In this document: piece after piece, positions 1 to 9,388 of the stretch
How the letters are laid out: each line of letters starts with the position of its first letter
Position numbering within the stretch: the first letter of the stretch is position 1
NCBI GenBank assembly: GCA_934717745.1
Contig: CAKUZB010000003.1
Location: forward strand, 113,829 to 177,828
Reading direction: 5' to 3'
Origin: an uncultured Candidatus Melainabacteria bacterium
GTDB taxonomy: Bacteria; Cyanobacteriota; Vampirovibrionia; Gastranaerophilales; Gastranaerophilaceae
Length of the DNA stretch: 64,000 nt
Program-made: the position numbers and the translations under genes
Notes under the pieces: generated by a model
What the model was told of the DNA's origin: nothing
Database searches by the model: none
What the model saw: the letters and a program-made list of their open reading frames with translations, nothing else

Positions 1-78
1 TACACTAAAAGACTTTTTAAAAACAAACAATTATTTAAAAGATAAATTCTAATATTAAAGGAAAGGAAAAAACAAAAA

Positions 79-882
79 ATGGAACAAAAACATTTAGCAA
101 CAATCGGTGTATTCGGTGGTTCAGGCTTTTACAAATTCTTAGATAATGTTGAAGAAGTAAAAGTTGAAACTCCTTATGGTATGCCAAGTGATGCTCTTAT
201 GATTGGACAAATCGGCAATAAAAAAGTTGCATTCATGCCAAGACATGGCAGAAGCCACACTATTTTGCCTCACATGATTAACTACAGAGCAAATGTTTGG
301 GCTATGAAATATGTAGGCTGTGAAAGAGTTATCTCTCCATGTGCTTGCGGTAGTTTGCAAAAACACATCAACCCTGGTGATTTTGTAATTTGCGACCAAT
401 TCGTTGATTGGACTGACGGTAGAAAATCAACTTTCTTTGAAGGACCTATCGTTCACCACCCATCTCCAACAGATTTATACTGCCCAGAATTAAGAGAATT
501 AGCAATAAACACTGCTAAACAAATGGGCATTAAAGTTCACGAAACAGGTACAATGACAGTTATTAATGGACCAAGATTCTCTACAAAAGCAGAATCTAAA
601 TTCTTTACTAACCAAGGTTGGGACGTTATTGGTATGACAGCATTCCCTGAAAATTACCTTGTTAGAGAAATGGATATGTGCCCATTGAACATTTCTCTAA
701 TTACTGACCACGATTGTGGTCTTGTTGGTGATGTTCCTCCTGTTTCTCACCACGAAGTTTGCAGAGTATTCGATGAAAACCTTGAAAACGTTAAAAACTT
801 GTTATTCAGAGTTATCGAATCAATCCCTGAAAAAAGAGAACACTGCGAATGTGCAAACACTCGTAAAAACTCTCAAATGTAA
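79..882 (+). CDS. mtnP: S-methyl-5'-thioadenosine phosphorylase
   Basis: The 267-residue product is a trimeric-type PNP/MTAP phosphorylase that splits methylthioadenosine into adenine and methylthioribose-1-phosphate in methionine salvage. Visible family motifs are the N-terminal IGVFGGSGFY, the phosphate and dimer segment PRHGRSHTILPH followed by NYRANVWA, the substrate loop VINGPRFSTKAES, the MTA-pocket VIGMTAFPE and the base-binding SLITDHDCG with two aspartates. Length and motif order match the MTAP family. A purine-rich GGAAAGGAAAA precedes the ATG. It is followed after 16 bases by yggT and likely shares its transcript. Guanosine/inosine specificity cannot be fully excluded from sequence alone, but the paired aspartates favour an adenine substrate. 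Confidence 0.95.
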   Translation: MEQKHLATIGVFGGSGFYKFLDNVEEVKVETPYGMPSDALMIGQIGNKKVAFMPRHGRSHTILPHMINYRANVWAMKYVGCERVISPCACGSLQKHINPGDFVICDQFVDWTDGRKSTFFEGPIVHHPSPTDLYCPELRELAINTAKQMGIKVHETGTMTVINGPRFSTKAESKFFTNQGWDVIGMTAFPENYLVREMDMCPLNISLITDHDCGLVGDVPPVSHHEVCRVFDENLENVKNLLFRVIESIPEKREHCECANTRKNSQM

Positions 883-898
883 TTAAAAAGGACATAAG

Positions 899-1159
899 AT
901 GATTATTAAACTTGTAAACAATTTATTCTATTTCTATGGAATTCTTATTCTTATAAGAATATTTATGACTTGGATTCCAACAATCGACTGGGAAGCACAA
1001 CCAATGAAAGCACTTCGATTGACTACAGATTGCTATTTGGACATCTTCAAGAGAATTATTCCTCCGTTCAGCGGGCTTGATTTCTCTCCTATAATTGCAA
1101 TCATTGTACTAGATATTTTGCAAGTCGTAATTACCAGTTTCTTAGGTAGTCTTATGTAA
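899..1159 (+). CDS. yggT: YggT/Ycf19 family membrane protein
   Basis: This 86-residue protein has two predicted membrane segments (about residues 4-24 and 60-84). It carries the family signature: RIFMTWIP after the first helix, then FKRIIPPFSGLDFSPIIAI leading into the second. Proteins of this family are small integral membrane proteins found in most bacteria and, as Ycf19, in Cyanobacteria and plastids; roles in cell or plastid division and osmotic tolerance have been proposed, without a defined biochemical activity. An AAGGA box precedes the ATG. It sits 16 bases after mtnP and is followed by a strong terminator. Confidence 0.88.
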   Translation: MIIKLVNNLFYFYGILILIRIFMTWIPTIDWEAQPMKALRLTTDCYLDIFKRIIPPFSGLDFSPIIAIIVLDILQVVITSFLGSLM

Positions 1160-1172
1160 GAAATATCCAAAT

Positions 1173-1216
1173 AAAAAAGCGGTCGGCAAAACAAATGTTT
1201 TGTCGACCGCTTTTTT
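1173..1216. terminator. Bidirectional intrinsic terminator
   Basis: The arms 1173-1193 and 1196-1216 form a 21-base inverted repeat with a single G-T wobble, flanked by A-tract and T-tract. It lies between convergent yggT and the metalloprotease gene and can stop transcription from both sides. Confidence 0.9.
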
Positions 1217-1273
1217 AAATTTATACATTATAAGATGAATTTCGTCTTTTATATTGCAATCTACTTGAACTAC

Positions 1274-2590
1274 TTACTTTGAAGCCCACTTCAATGTATC
1301 ATTCAAAAATTCATCGTCAAACTCATTTTGACCTGTAACCTCTTGATACTTTTTAATAACTGTCCTTGCGTCCATTTTTCTATCTAATTGTACACACATT
1401 ACAAGATAATTTTTCAAATAAGATTTATTTCCCGATTCCAAACGACATGCCTGTAAAAAAGAATTATACGCAGGAATTTCCATTTTATCCAGTTTTGTGT
1501 AACACATTCCAATCATTGTATAAATTGCTGCACGTTGAGAATCCGTTTTCGAATAATTTAATGCATTTTCATATTGCTTTAATGCCGTTTCATATTTTTT
1601 CGACATGTAATAACACTCCGCCATTGATTGATAAATAATTGGATTATTAGGTTCAAGTTCTAAGGCCTTTTTATAAGCATTCAAGGCTTCTTCTTTTTTA
1701 CCTTGGTCGTAATAAGTTTTACCTAAATTTACCCATGCTAATGCTTTTTTCGGAGATAGTTTTGTGTACTTTTCAGATTCTTCCAATTTCGTTGCCGAAA
1801 AATTCTTTGTCAAATTCGCAATCAATTTTTCATCGCCTGAATACATAATTTTTACAGTATTAATATCACGTTTTGAAAAACTTTTTACATTGGAACTGGC
1901 ATACAAAACGTCTTTTTCATCAGGACTGTGTCCAATTATACCAATAGCATGACCAACCTCATGCAAGGCAACTTTAAACATTTCGTCTTTTGTAACTGTC
2001 TTTTTAGAATTTGGACGAGTCGACAACAATTGAATATGGGCTTTTGTTAAACTTCTATCTTGTCCTGAAATTGAAGTATTTGTAACTCCGGCCATATACA
2101 CCGAATCAGGGGTTTGGTTACTGTCAAAGTAGTCTACCACATCTATCAATATATCTGCTTTTTCAGGCTTTTTGGTTACAAAAAACTTAAAATAACCGTC
2201 AAAAACATCATTATAATAACTCAATACTTGATAAATCGTATATTTATAATCAGATTGCGACACATAAACAACAATATTTTGCTTTTTCCATATAGTTAAC
2301 TTACCATTCGAATCAACAGCATGATTCAAGTAATTGTCTTCTTTTGATGAAAAAGTCTTAACCTCTTTTGCTTTATTGTCCAAACTTTTTTGAGAGATTT
2401 TTGAATTTGCATTAATTTTAGCATCATTAATAAGTTGCAATTGTTCTGACTCTGAAAGTTTTGAAAATTGCAAGATTTTTTCAATCGGTCTTGGAGGTGC
2501 ATAATAATTTAAATAATTTGCAATGCCCATTATAAGAAGCAAAACCGAAAGAATTATTAATTGATTTTTTTGTTTGTCTATTTTTTTCAT
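1274..2590 (-). CDS. Membrane-anchored metzincin-like protease with TPR tail
   Basis: The 438-residue protein has one N-terminal membrane segment (about residues 10-28), so the rest is probably extracytoplasmic. A zincin motif HEVGHAIGIIGH lies at residues 210-221 (His210, Glu211, His214, His221), the extended HExxHxxGxxGH form seen in matrixin-like (M10) bacterial peptidases. The downstream Met-turn position, usually DVMY, reads DVLY (Leu229). Residues about 280-420 hold three to four tetratricopeptide repeats, for example AWVNLGKTYYDQGKKEEA. Peptidase activity is inferred from the motif; the TPRs suggest binding to a protein partner. It stands alone on the minus strand, ahead of the terminator it shares with yggT. 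Confidence 0.75.
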   Translation of the reverse strand: MKKIDKQKNQLIILSVLLLIMGIANYLNYYAPPRPIEKILQFSKLSESEQLQLINDAKINANSKISQKSLDNKAKEVKTFSSKEDNYLNHAVDSNGKLTIWKKQNIVVYVSQSDYKYTIYQVLSYYNDVFDGYFKFFVTKKPEKADILIDVVDYFDSNQTPDSVYMAGVTNTSISGQDRSLTKAHIQLLSTRPNSKKTVTKDEMFKVALHEVGHAIGIIGHSPDEKDVLYASSNVKSFSKRDINTVKIMYSGDEKLIANLTKNFSATKLEESEKYTKLSPKKALAWVNLGKTYYDQGKKEEALNAYKKALELEPNNPIIYQSMAECYYMSKKYETALKQYENALNYSKTDSQRAAIYTMIGMCYTKLDKMEIPAYNSFLQACRLESGNKSYLKNYLVMCVQLDRKMDARTVIKKYQEVTGQNEFDDEFLNDTLKWASK

Positions 2591-2614
2591 AGAATAATTT
2601 TATTTTAACCTAAA

Positions 2615-2641
2615 AAGGCATAAACTAAAAGTTTATGCCTT
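2615..2641 (-). terminator. Terminator after rpoD
   Basis: Arms 2615-2626 and 2630-2641 pair perfectly over 12 bases with a three-base loop, and the minus strand continues into a T-run. It ends the dnaG-rpoD transcript. Confidence 0.8.
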
Positions 2642-2651
2642 AAAAAACTTC

Positions 2652-3749
2652 TTATGTTTCAACATATTCTCTCAAACGTTTACTTCTGTTTGGATGTCTT
2701 AACTTTCTCAAAGCCTTTGCTTCAATTTGACGAATTCTTTCACGAGTAACACCGAATAATTGACCAACTTCTTCCAATGTTCTTTGACGACCGTCGTCCA
2801 TACCGAAACGAAGTCTTAAAACATCTCTTTCACGAGGTGATAATGTGCAAAGAACTTCTGCTAAATCTTCTCTTAGCAAGTCTGAAGCAACTGTCTTGAT
2901 TGGTGCATCGGCTTCTTTATCTTCGATAAAGTCCCCTAGTCTTGAATCTTCTTCTTTACCAATTGGAGTTTCCAATGATAATGGCTCTTGAGCAATTTTA
3001 ATAATTTCTCTTAATTTAGAAATAGAAACATTCATTTCCATTGCTAATTCTTCTTCAGTTGGCTTTCTTGAATATTCTTGAGCCAATCTTCTTGTAACTT
3101 TTTTTAATTTGTTGATAGTTTCAACCATGTGAACAGGTATACGAATTGTTCTTGCTTGGTCAGCAATAGCACGTGTAATTGCCTGTCTAATCCACCAAGT
3201 TGCATAAGTTGAGAACTTAAATCCACGTTCATGGTCAAATTTTTCAGCCGCTCTAATTAGACCCAAATTACCTTCTTGAATCAAATCCAAGAACAACATA
3301 CCACGTCCAACATATTTTTTAGCAATACTTACTACCAAACGTAAGTTTGCTTGAACTAATTTTCTTTTAGCAATAGCACCCGGAGTACCACCTTTGATAA
3401 TTGCTCTTGCCAATTCAACTTCTTCATTAGCAGACAACAATTTGATACGACCAATTTCTCTTAAATACAAACGAACAGGGTCGTCAATAGCAATACCTTT
3501 TGGTAATTCCATCGCATCTTCTTTTTCGTCTTCTTCAGACTCCATCATATAAACATCGTCGTAATTTGTTTTGCAGTCAATCTTACCCGCTGAAACAATA
3601 TCTTCAATGTTATCTGTGCTAATTTCAACATTCATAAATGAATCGTCTGCAACTACATCTGCATCTTTTTCATTATCAATATCTAAAATATCAATGTTTT
3701 CTTCTTCCGCCATATTAACAATCGAGTTAGATTGTCTTTTCTTTGTCAT
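2652..3749 (-). CDS. rpoD: RNA polymerase primary sigma factor RpoD/SigA
   Basis: The 365-residue group-1 sigma factor has an acidic N-terminal stretch (residues 1-80), region 1.2 (DPVRLYLREIGRI), region 2 with RpoD-box sequences (FLDLIQEGNLGLIRAAEKF, then FSTYATWWIRQAI), region 3 and region 4 with the -35 helix-turn-helix (LEEVGQLFGVTRERIRQIEA). The size is that of Gram-positive and cyanobacterial SigA; the long non-conserved region of proteobacterial RpoD is missing. Its ATG overlaps the dnaG stop by four bases (ATGA), and a GGAGAAA box lies inside the dnaG end, so the two genes are co-transcribed as in the classical macromolecular-synthesis operon, here without rpsU. Confidence 0.97.
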   Translation of the reverse strand: MTKKRQSNSIVNMAEEENIDILDIDNEKDADVVADDSFMNVEISTDNIEDIVSAGKIDCKTNYDDVYMMESEEDEKEDAMELPKGIAIDDPVRLYLREIGRIKLLSANEEVELARAIIKGGTPGAIAKRKLVQANLRLVVSIAKKYVGRGMLFLDLIQEGNLGLIRAAEKFDHERGFKFSTYATWWIRQAITRAIADQARTIRIPVHMVETINKLKKVTRRLAQEYSRKPTEEELAMEMNVSISKLREIIKIAQEPLSLETPIGKEEDSRLGDFIEDKEADAPIKTVASDLLREDLAEVLCTLSPRERDVLRLRFGMDDGRQRTLEEVGQLFGVTRERIRQIEAKALRKLRHPNRSKRLREYVET

Positions 3750-5623
3750 TTAATTTCTCCAGTCCTTAATTTATTTAATCTGTCCCTAAGTTGCATTTGA
3801 ACTTTTAAGGCTTCTGTTTCATCATTGTTTGCTTCTTCATAAATTTGTTTTAATTGTTTATGTTCTTCATCACGTCTACAAGAAATAATCTTATCAATAT
3901 TTTCTTGAATCAAGGCATCAAATTCACCTTCCTTCAACCCTGTAAATGTATCCGAAACGCATATCAAATCTGTAATTAGTTGTTGTGTACCAGCATCGCC
4001 TACAAATTCTATATATAATCTATCGATTAACTCATTTACATTATTTACGGTATTTATCAATTTGTCAATTGTATCTTTTACAATTATTAACGTTTTATTT
4101 GTAAATTCTACACTTTTTATTTTTTCTAACAAATTACCCATTGTGTATGGGTTACTCTTTATAAAAAATAAACTCAATAGGTTTTTTTGTGCAATTTCGT
4201 CAATTTTTGATGAAATTGTTACATTTGTTGACATAATTTCAGGTGTAATAAAATCATTTAAAGACGAAACCGTAACATCTTTTTGCAATGCGGTATCGTC
4301 AATATCCAATGCTGAAGCGACAATTTTTACATATTCAGATTGGATAATCGGATTTTGAATTTCGTTTAATATCGGTAAAATTTCTTTTACCAAATCTGAT
4401 TTTTCTCGTGGAGTTATTGCATTCTCACGTTTTTTCAACAATTCATTTAACTGAAAATCTAAAAGCAATGGTGCTGTTTTAATGTAAGATTTAAACGCTT
4501 CCGCACCTGAACTCCTTATAAATTCATCGGGGTCTTTGCCCTCAGGTGGCGAAACAACACGAATTTCACAAGAATATTTATCGTCATTCACATCAACATG
4601 AGAATCATCAAATTGTTTAATATTTCCCAGCCCTTGAAATGCAGTTCTTATCAATTCACCGCCACGTTTTGTAGCATTTTGACCGGCAATATCGGTATCA
4701 AAAGACAAATATAATTTTCTGCTTTTTGTATATCTTGAAATCATTTTTATATGGTCTAAAGTCAAAGAAGTACCGCAAGAAGCAACCGCATTTTTTATTC
4801 CATGTGCTTGGGCAGAAATTACGTCAAAATACCCTTCCATAATAACAACTGAGTCTTCTTGCTTAATCGCTTCTTTCGCAGTGTACAATCCATACAAAAT
4901 ACGACTTTTATTATAAATTGGAGAATCAGAAGAATTCAAATACTTTGGATTTTGTCCGTCTTCGATTGCTCTTGCACCAAAAGCAATGCAATCACCGGAT
5001 TCGTTTTGTATCGGTATAATAATTCTATTTCTAAATCTATCAATATAATTACCTTGGCTAGATTTTAGAATTAATCCGGCTTGTTCAAGAATTGAATCAT
5101 CGTATTCTTTTTTTAATCGTTTATAAAGTTCATTAGGTTCTTTTAAAGCAAGCCCTAGCGAGTAATTTGAAATTACAGCAGGTGTTATATCACGATTTGC
5201 AAGGTATTTAACCGCAATATTATCTTGAGAAGCATTCAATAAAATATCTTGATAGAATTTAACCGCAGTATTGCAGGCATCTATCATTAATTTTTTCTCA
5301 TCTTTGCTTTTTCCACCATCACCTTTAAACTCAGGCAACTGAATATTATATCTATCGGCTAAAAATCTTATTGTTTGTGAATAATCCCAGTTATGGATTT
5401 TCATTAAAAATGTTATTGCATCACCACCAACACCACAACCAAAGCATTTAAAAATTCCTCGTTCAGGATTTACCGAAAACGACGGAGTTTTTTCACCATG
5501 AAACGGGCATAATCCCCAATAATTGCTACCTTTTTTCTTAAGAACAATTTCTTCAGAGATAATGTCAACAATATCAATCTGGTTTTTGATTTGTATAACT
5601 GCTTCTTCGTATGCCGATACCAT
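3746..5623 (-). CDS. dnaG: DNA primase
   Basis: The 625-residue primase makes RNA primers at the replication fork. The N-terminal CHC2 zinc ribbon is visible as Cys39, His42, Cys60 and Cys63 (CPFH, then CFGCG), followed by the RNA-polymerase core and a Toprim fold (VVIMEGYFDVI near residue 260; LSFDTDIAGQ downstream). The C-terminal region is divergent, as is usual for the helicase-binding domain. No Shine-Dalgarno precedes the ATG; an extended -10 box lies just upstream, so the message may be nearly leaderless. It is divergent from tatD and translationally coupled to rpoD. Confidence 0.96.
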   Translation of the reverse strand: MVSAYEEAVIQIKNQIDIVDIISEEIVLKKKGSNYWGLCPFHGEKTPSFSVNPERGIFKCFGCGVGGDAITFLMKIHNWDYSQTIRFLADRYNIQLPEFKGDGGKSKDEKKLMIDACNTAVKFYQDILLNASQDNIAVKYLANRDITPAVISNYSLGLALKEPNELYKRLKKEYDDSILEQAGLILKSSQGNYIDRFRNRIIIPIQNESGDCIAFGARAIEDGQNPKYLNSSDSPIYNKSRILYGLYTAKEAIKQEDSVVIMEGYFDVISAQAHGIKNAVASCGTSLTLDHIKMISRYTKSRKLYLSFDTDIAGQNATKRGGELIRTAFQGLGNIKQFDDSHVDVNDDKYSCEIRVVSPPEGKDPDEFIRSSGAEAFKSYIKTAPLLLDFQLNELLKKRENAITPREKSDLVKEILPILNEIQNPIIQSEYVKIVASALDIDDTALQKDVTVSSLNDFITPEIMSTNVTISSKIDEIAQKNLLSLFFIKSNPYTMGNLLEKIKSVEFTNKTLIIVKDTIDKLINTVNNVNELIDRLYIEFVGDAGTQQLITDLICVSDTFTGLKEGEFDALIQENIDKIISCRRDEEHKQLKQIYEEANNDETEALKVQMQLRDRLNKLRTGEIK

Positions 5624-5632
5624 AACAATAAT

Positions 5633-5641
5633 ATATTAGCA
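5633..5641 (-). promoter_or_regulatory. Extended -10 promoter of dnaG
   Basis: On the minus strand the sequence reads TGCTAATAT. Initiation about seven bases on would leave roughly three bases before the dnaG ATG at 5623. Inferred from consensus only. Confidence 0.5.
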
Positions 5642-5651
5642 TAAAATTACG

Positions 5652-5660
5652 TGGTATAAT
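5652..5660 (+). promoter_or_regulatory. Extended -10 promoter of tatD
   Basis: The sequence TGGTATAAT is a perfect extended -10 element. The expected start site near 5667 leaves about four bases before the tatD ATG at 5671, and no ribosome-binding site is present. Confidence 0.6.
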
Positions 5661-5670
5661 CAAAATAGTT

Positions 5671-6441
5671 ATGGAAAATTACTTTATTGATACACATTCA
5701 CATATTGATATTATTGAAGATATTGCATTAGAAGATATTATTCAAAATGCAAATAATTCTGGGGTAAAAAAGATTATTATTCCTGCGGTTGAAGAAAAAT
5801 ATTTTGGCTCAATAATTGAGATTTGCGAAACTCATGAAAATATTTTTTGCATGCTTGGAATTTTTCCGGAAGAAGCAAAATCTTGGACAGACAAAACGGC
5901 TGAAAAGATTATCAAACTAGCCAAAAACAGCAAAAAAGTTGTTGGGATAGGCGAAGTTGGACTTGATTACTACTGGGACAAAAGTTTTATAGATTTACAA
6001 CAAGAAATATTTATAAAGCAAATTGAAATTGCAAACGAGTTAAATTTACCTTTAGCAATTCACGATAGAGAGGCACATAAAGATGTTTTTGATATTATTG
6101 TAAAATATAACAAAGGTTCAGACATATTACTTCACTGTTTTTCAGGTAGTCCGGAATTTGCGAAAGAATGCGTGAAAGCAGGATTCTACATCGCACTTGG
6201 CGGAGTTGTAACATTTAAAAATGCAAAAAAAATGAAAGAGGTCGCAAAGGAAATTCCGCTTGATAGATTAATGCTTGAAACAGATGCACCATACCTTACT
6301 CCTGTTCCTTACCGAGGAAAAACAAACCAACCTTGTTATATACCTCTAATTGCACAAGAAATTGCAAATTTGAGGGACACAGATGTTTTAGAAATAAAAA
6401 AATACACAACACAAAACGCAGAAAAGGTTTTTAAGATTTGA
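5671..6441 (+). CDS. tatD: TatD family metal-dependent deoxyribonuclease
   Basis: The 256-residue TIM-barrel hydrolase belongs to the TatD/YcfH/YabD family. Metal ligands are visible in order: FIDTHSHID (HxH), the glutamate in GIGEVGLDYY, AIHDREAH, LLHCFSGS and the terminal aspartate in LETDAPYL. Family members are 3'-5' DNases with a role in DNA repair or turnover. It is divergent from dnaG, and its TGA stop overlaps the TTG start of tlyA, so the two are coupled. The message is probably near-leaderless. Confidence 0.93.
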   Translation: MENYFIDTHSHIDIIEDIALEDIIQNANNSGVKKIIIPAVEEKYFGSIIEICETHENIFCMLGIFPEEAKSWTDKTAEKIIKLAKNSKKVVGIGEVGLDYYWDKSFIDLQQEIFIKQIEIANELNLPLAIHDREAHKDVFDIIVKYNKGSDILLHCFSGSPEFAKECVKAGFYIALGGVVTFKNAKKMKEVAKEIPLDRLMLETDAPYLTPVPYRGKTNQPCYIPLIAQEIANLRDTDVLEIKKYTTQNAEKVFKI

Positions 6442-7259
6442 AAAAAGAACGTTTAGACAAATACCTTACAGATTTAGGTTATTTTGAAAATAAAAGCAAA
6501 GCCTCAGCAGCGATACTTGCAGGTGATGTTTTAATCAATGATGAAAGAATAACAAAAGCAGGTTATCAAATCGGAATTGAAAAAGAGTATGACATTCGAA
6601 TAAAATCCATGCCATACGTATCTAGAGGCGGATTTAAACTTGAAAAAGCCCTAAAAACTTTTGACGTAAATGTAAAAGATAGAATTTGTTTAGATGCAGG
6701 AGCATCAACAGGCGGATTTACGGATTGCTTATTACAAAATGGAGCAAAATTTGTTTACGCAGTAGATGTTGGATATGGACAATTAGATTGGAAAATTCGA
6801 AGTGATGAAAGAGTAAAACCTATAGAAAAAACAAACCTGAAAATTTGTACTACTGATGAAATTTATGCTGAAAATGAACCTCGTGCGGATTTATTAGTTT
6901 GCGATGTTTCTTTCATTTCACTGGAAAAAGTTTTGCCAAATTTTCAAAAATTGTTAGACACAAATCAAGAATTAATTTGCCTTATAAAACCGCAATTTGA
7001 AGCAGGAAAAGAACTGGTAGAAAAAGGTGGCGTTATAAAAAATAAAAACACACATTATTCTGTTATTGAAAAAGTTATTAATTGTGCAAAAGAACTTAAT
7101 TACACAGTTTTAAATCTAACCCATTCAGCAATAAAAGGTCCTTGTGGCAACATTGAATATTTAATCCACCTCAAAAACTCTCAACAACAATCCGTTGAAT
7201 TAGATATAAAAGAAATTGTTGATAATGCCTTTGTTGAACTTAATTCGCCAAAGCAATAA
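6438..7259 (+). CDS. tlyA: TlyA-type S4/FtsJ rRNA 2'-O-methyltransferase
   Basis: The 273-residue protein has an N-terminal S4 RNA-binding domain (residues about 3-60, ERLDKYLTDLGY onward) and an FtsJ-like methyltransferase fold with the SAM motif CLDAGASTGGFTDCLL near residue 80 and DLLVCDVSFISL. TlyA enzymes methylate ribose in 16S and/or 23S rRNA; older names call them haemolysin A. The start is a TTG overlapping the tatD stop (TTGA), chosen because it gives the full S4 domain. Its end abuts the convergent TPR gene with no spacer, and no obvious terminator lies between. Confidence 0.9.
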   Translation: MKKERLDKYLTDLGYFENKSKASAAILAGDVLINDERITKAGYQIGIEKEYDIRIKSMPYVSRGGFKLEKALKTFDVNVKDRICLDAGASTGGFTDCLLQNGAKFVYAVDVGYGQLDWKIRSDERVKPIEKTNLKICTTDEIYAENEPRADLLVCDVSFISLEKVLPNFQKLLDTNQELICLIKPQFEAGKELVEKGGVIKNKNTHYSVIEKVINCAKELNYTVLNLTHSAIKGPCGNIEYLIHLKNSQQQSVELDIKEIVDNAFVELNSPKQ

Positions 7260-8678
7260 TTATTTGCCGAAGAATTTCATGATAACACCGATTAAACCAT
7301 CGTTGTCAGCAGAAGCATCTTCATAATCTTTCTTTTTGGCTTCAAGTTTATCAATTTTCTTTTTAATTTCCATAGTTTCTGCTTCACTTACAGCAGAAGA
7401 AGAAAGATATTTTGAATAAAAATCTACCGCTTTTTCCGGATTTTTTGTTTTTTCATATGCTTTTGCCAAAGATTTTAGAACTCTTGAATTACGTTTATCA
7501 ACTGCATAGAGTTGCTCAAAATATTCAATCGCCATTTTATAATCACCGATACTTTCTCTAAATTCGCCTAAGCGTTCTAAAGCCTTTCTATTTTGAGGTT
7601 CCAGTTTATTAAGTTTTTCATAAAACTCAATTGCGTGAGTTCTATCTTTCATTTCGTCTAACAATTCGGCAATCGTTGTTACCAGTGCAGAATCTTCCGG
7701 TTTTACATGGTGAGCAAGCATATATTCATTTAGAGCAACGTCTTTATTGCCACGAGCATAATTATATTTTGCCCAATTGTAATGTTCTTCAAATTCTTCG
7801 CCTTTTGCCTCGTAAATCAATGCTCTCATCTGATATACCAATGGAGAATTTTTATCAAACTTCGCAAATTCATTTACATATTCAAACGCTTTTTCAAAAT
7901 CGTTTTGGGCATAATAAAATTGAGCAACAAGAGCCAAAAATTTAGAATTTTTCTTGTAATCATTTCTCATTGCTTCAATTTGTGCTTCCGCATCTGAAAA
8001 TTTTTCATCTTCAATCAAACAACGAAGTTGGATTAATTTATCAGATGAAACTTTTGACGCAGCGTCAGTTCGATTATTTTTCAAATAAACTTCGGCTAAT
8101 TTATCTTTAAGTTGTTGATTATCATGCCCGTCGTTTATCGCTCTTTCTAAGATTTCCGCAGAACTAGATAAAACGTCTTGTTCTTCATAAATTTTTGAAA
8201 GATTTAAGTAGGCTTCAATTGGTGCTTCATGAGTATCTAAAATTCTTAAATATTCATCTATTGCATTATTATGTTTACCATTTTTCTCGTAAATTGTTGC
8301 AAGAATAAATCTTGTAGCATTTGCACTTGCATAATCAGGTGCTTTATCTAATGCTTTTTTGAAATCACCGGCAGCATGCTCAAATTTTTGTTGAATTAAA
8401 TGTAAGTTGCCTCTGTATGTATAATATTTATATTTATCAGAATTAATGAACATATCCATAAGTTGTTCATACGCAACTTCATTTGCAGGATCTAATTCAA
8501 GAATTTTTGAAAAATAATTTTCAGCCTCATCAATTTTACCCAAAATTGACGAAACATGTGCAATTCTTTGCAACAAATCAACATTTTGAGGTCTTTGAGT
8601 AAGAAGTTTTATATATTCATTAAACGCTTCTTCATAATTTTCGTCTTGTTCATATTTTTCTGCTAATTCTATTGACAT
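7260..8678 (-). CDS. Soluble tetratricopeptide repeat protein
   Basis: The 472-residue protein consists almost entirely of TPR units (for example EEAFNEYIKLLTQRPQNVDL at the N-terminus and THAIEFYEKLNKLEPQN near residue 350), ending in a lysine-rich segment and the hydrophobic tail IGVIMKFFGK. There is no signal peptide, so it is probably a cytoplasmic scaffold. AAAGG precedes the ATG by about nine bases. The partner cannot be named from sequence. On the minus strand TATAAT follows GTCGAA with 17 bases between, around 8720-8750, a plausible promoter. Confidence 0.8.
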   Translation of the reverse strand: MSIELAEKYEQDENYEEAFNEYIKLLTQRPQNVDLLQRIAHVSSILGKIDEAENYFSKILELDPANEVAYEQLMDMFINSDKYKYYTYRGNLHLIQQKFEHAAGDFKKALDKAPDYASANATRFILATIYEKNGKHNNAIDEYLRILDTHEAPIEAYLNLSKIYEEQDVLSSSAEILERAINDGHDNQQLKDKLAEVYLKNNRTDAASKVSSDKLIQLRCLIEDEKFSDAEAQIEAMRNDYKKNSKFLALVAQFYYAQNDFEKAFEYVNEFAKFDKNSPLVYQMRALIYEAKGEEFEEHYNWAKYNYARGNKDVALNEYMLAHHVKPEDSALVTTIAELLDEMKDRTHAIEFYEKLNKLEPQNRKALERLGEFRESIGDYKMAIEYFEQLYAVDKRNSRVLKSLAKAYEKTKNPEKAVDFYSKYLSSSAVSEAETMEIKKKIDKLEAKKKDYEDASADNDGLIGVIMKFFGK

Positions 8679-8746
8679 TTTTTATTACCTTTCATATATT
8701 AATTTAAATTTATTATAAAGTATTTTAAAAAAAATTCGACAGTTGG

Positions 8747-9304
8747 CTAGTTAAATTTATTTTGAGCCTTTTGAATACCATTGTCAAAATAAAACTGTAT
8801 TGCTTCATTTGCTAATTTCAAAGTATCTTTCAAAATTGGTTCTTGTTCCTTTGAGAAATTTTGTAAAACAAAAGCCTCAGACGGAATTGGAGGTTGAGGA
8901 CCTACGCCAACTTTTAATCTATCAAACTTATTTGTTCCCAAATGCTGAATAACGGATTTTATACCATTATGTCCGCCATCAGAACCATTTGCTCTAAATC
9001 TTAATTTTCCTAAATCAAGAGTTATGTCATCATATATGACCAGAATATCTTCTGTTTTAATTTTATAATAATTAACAACAAGACTAACTGCTTCTCCCGA
9101 CAAATTCATAAATGTTGTAGGTTTAATTATAATAATATCTTCGTTGTTATATTTTATTTTTGCAAAAAAGCATTTTAATTTTGCTTCTTCTCTAAATGAA
9201 AAATCAGAATTAGCAGCCCAAAAATCTACAGTCATAAATCCGGCATTATGCCTTGTAAAACAATATTTATCACCGATATTTCCGAGAGCGACAATTAATT
9301 TCAA
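8747..9304 (-). CDS. pth: Peptidyl-tRNA hydrolase
   Basis: The 185-residue enzyme cleaves peptidyl-tRNA released from stalled ribosomes. Family motifs are the N-terminal VALGNIGDKY, FTRHNAGFM with catalytic His19, KPTTFMNLSGEAV, VIYDDITLDLGKLR and GSDGGHNGIKS. The start is a TTG at 9304 preceded by AAAGGA, chosen because it places the conserved MKLIVALGN at the very N-terminus; no in-frame ATG would give the full motif. It is divergent from the HTH regulator gene. Confidence 0.95.
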   Translation of the reverse strand: MKLIVALGNIGDKYCFTRHNAGFMTVDFWAANSDFSFREEAKLKCFFAKIKYNNEDIIIIKPTTFMNLSGEAVSLVVNYYKIKTEDILVIYDDITLDLGKLRFRANGSDGGHNGIKSVIQHLGTNKFDRLKVGVGPQPPIPSEAFVLQNFSKEQEPILKDTLKLANEAIQFYFDNGIQKAQNKFN

Positions 9305-9368
9305 AATTTATCCTTTGCTTTCTATGTAAAAAGTTCTTTATAATTATAATTTTAACGCAAATAAATAT

Positions 9369-9388
9369 TACCAACGGTATTATCTACC
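9369..9388. promoter_or_regulatory. Possible repressor operator (TACC/GGTA half-sites)
   Basis: Three half-sites occur in a row: TACC, three bases, GGTA, five bases, TACC. The first two form an inverted repeat. They lie downstream of two TATAAT boxes (9339-9350) on the plus strand and upstream of an HTH regulator gene, a layout typical of autoregulation. The assignment is inference. Confidence 0.35.
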
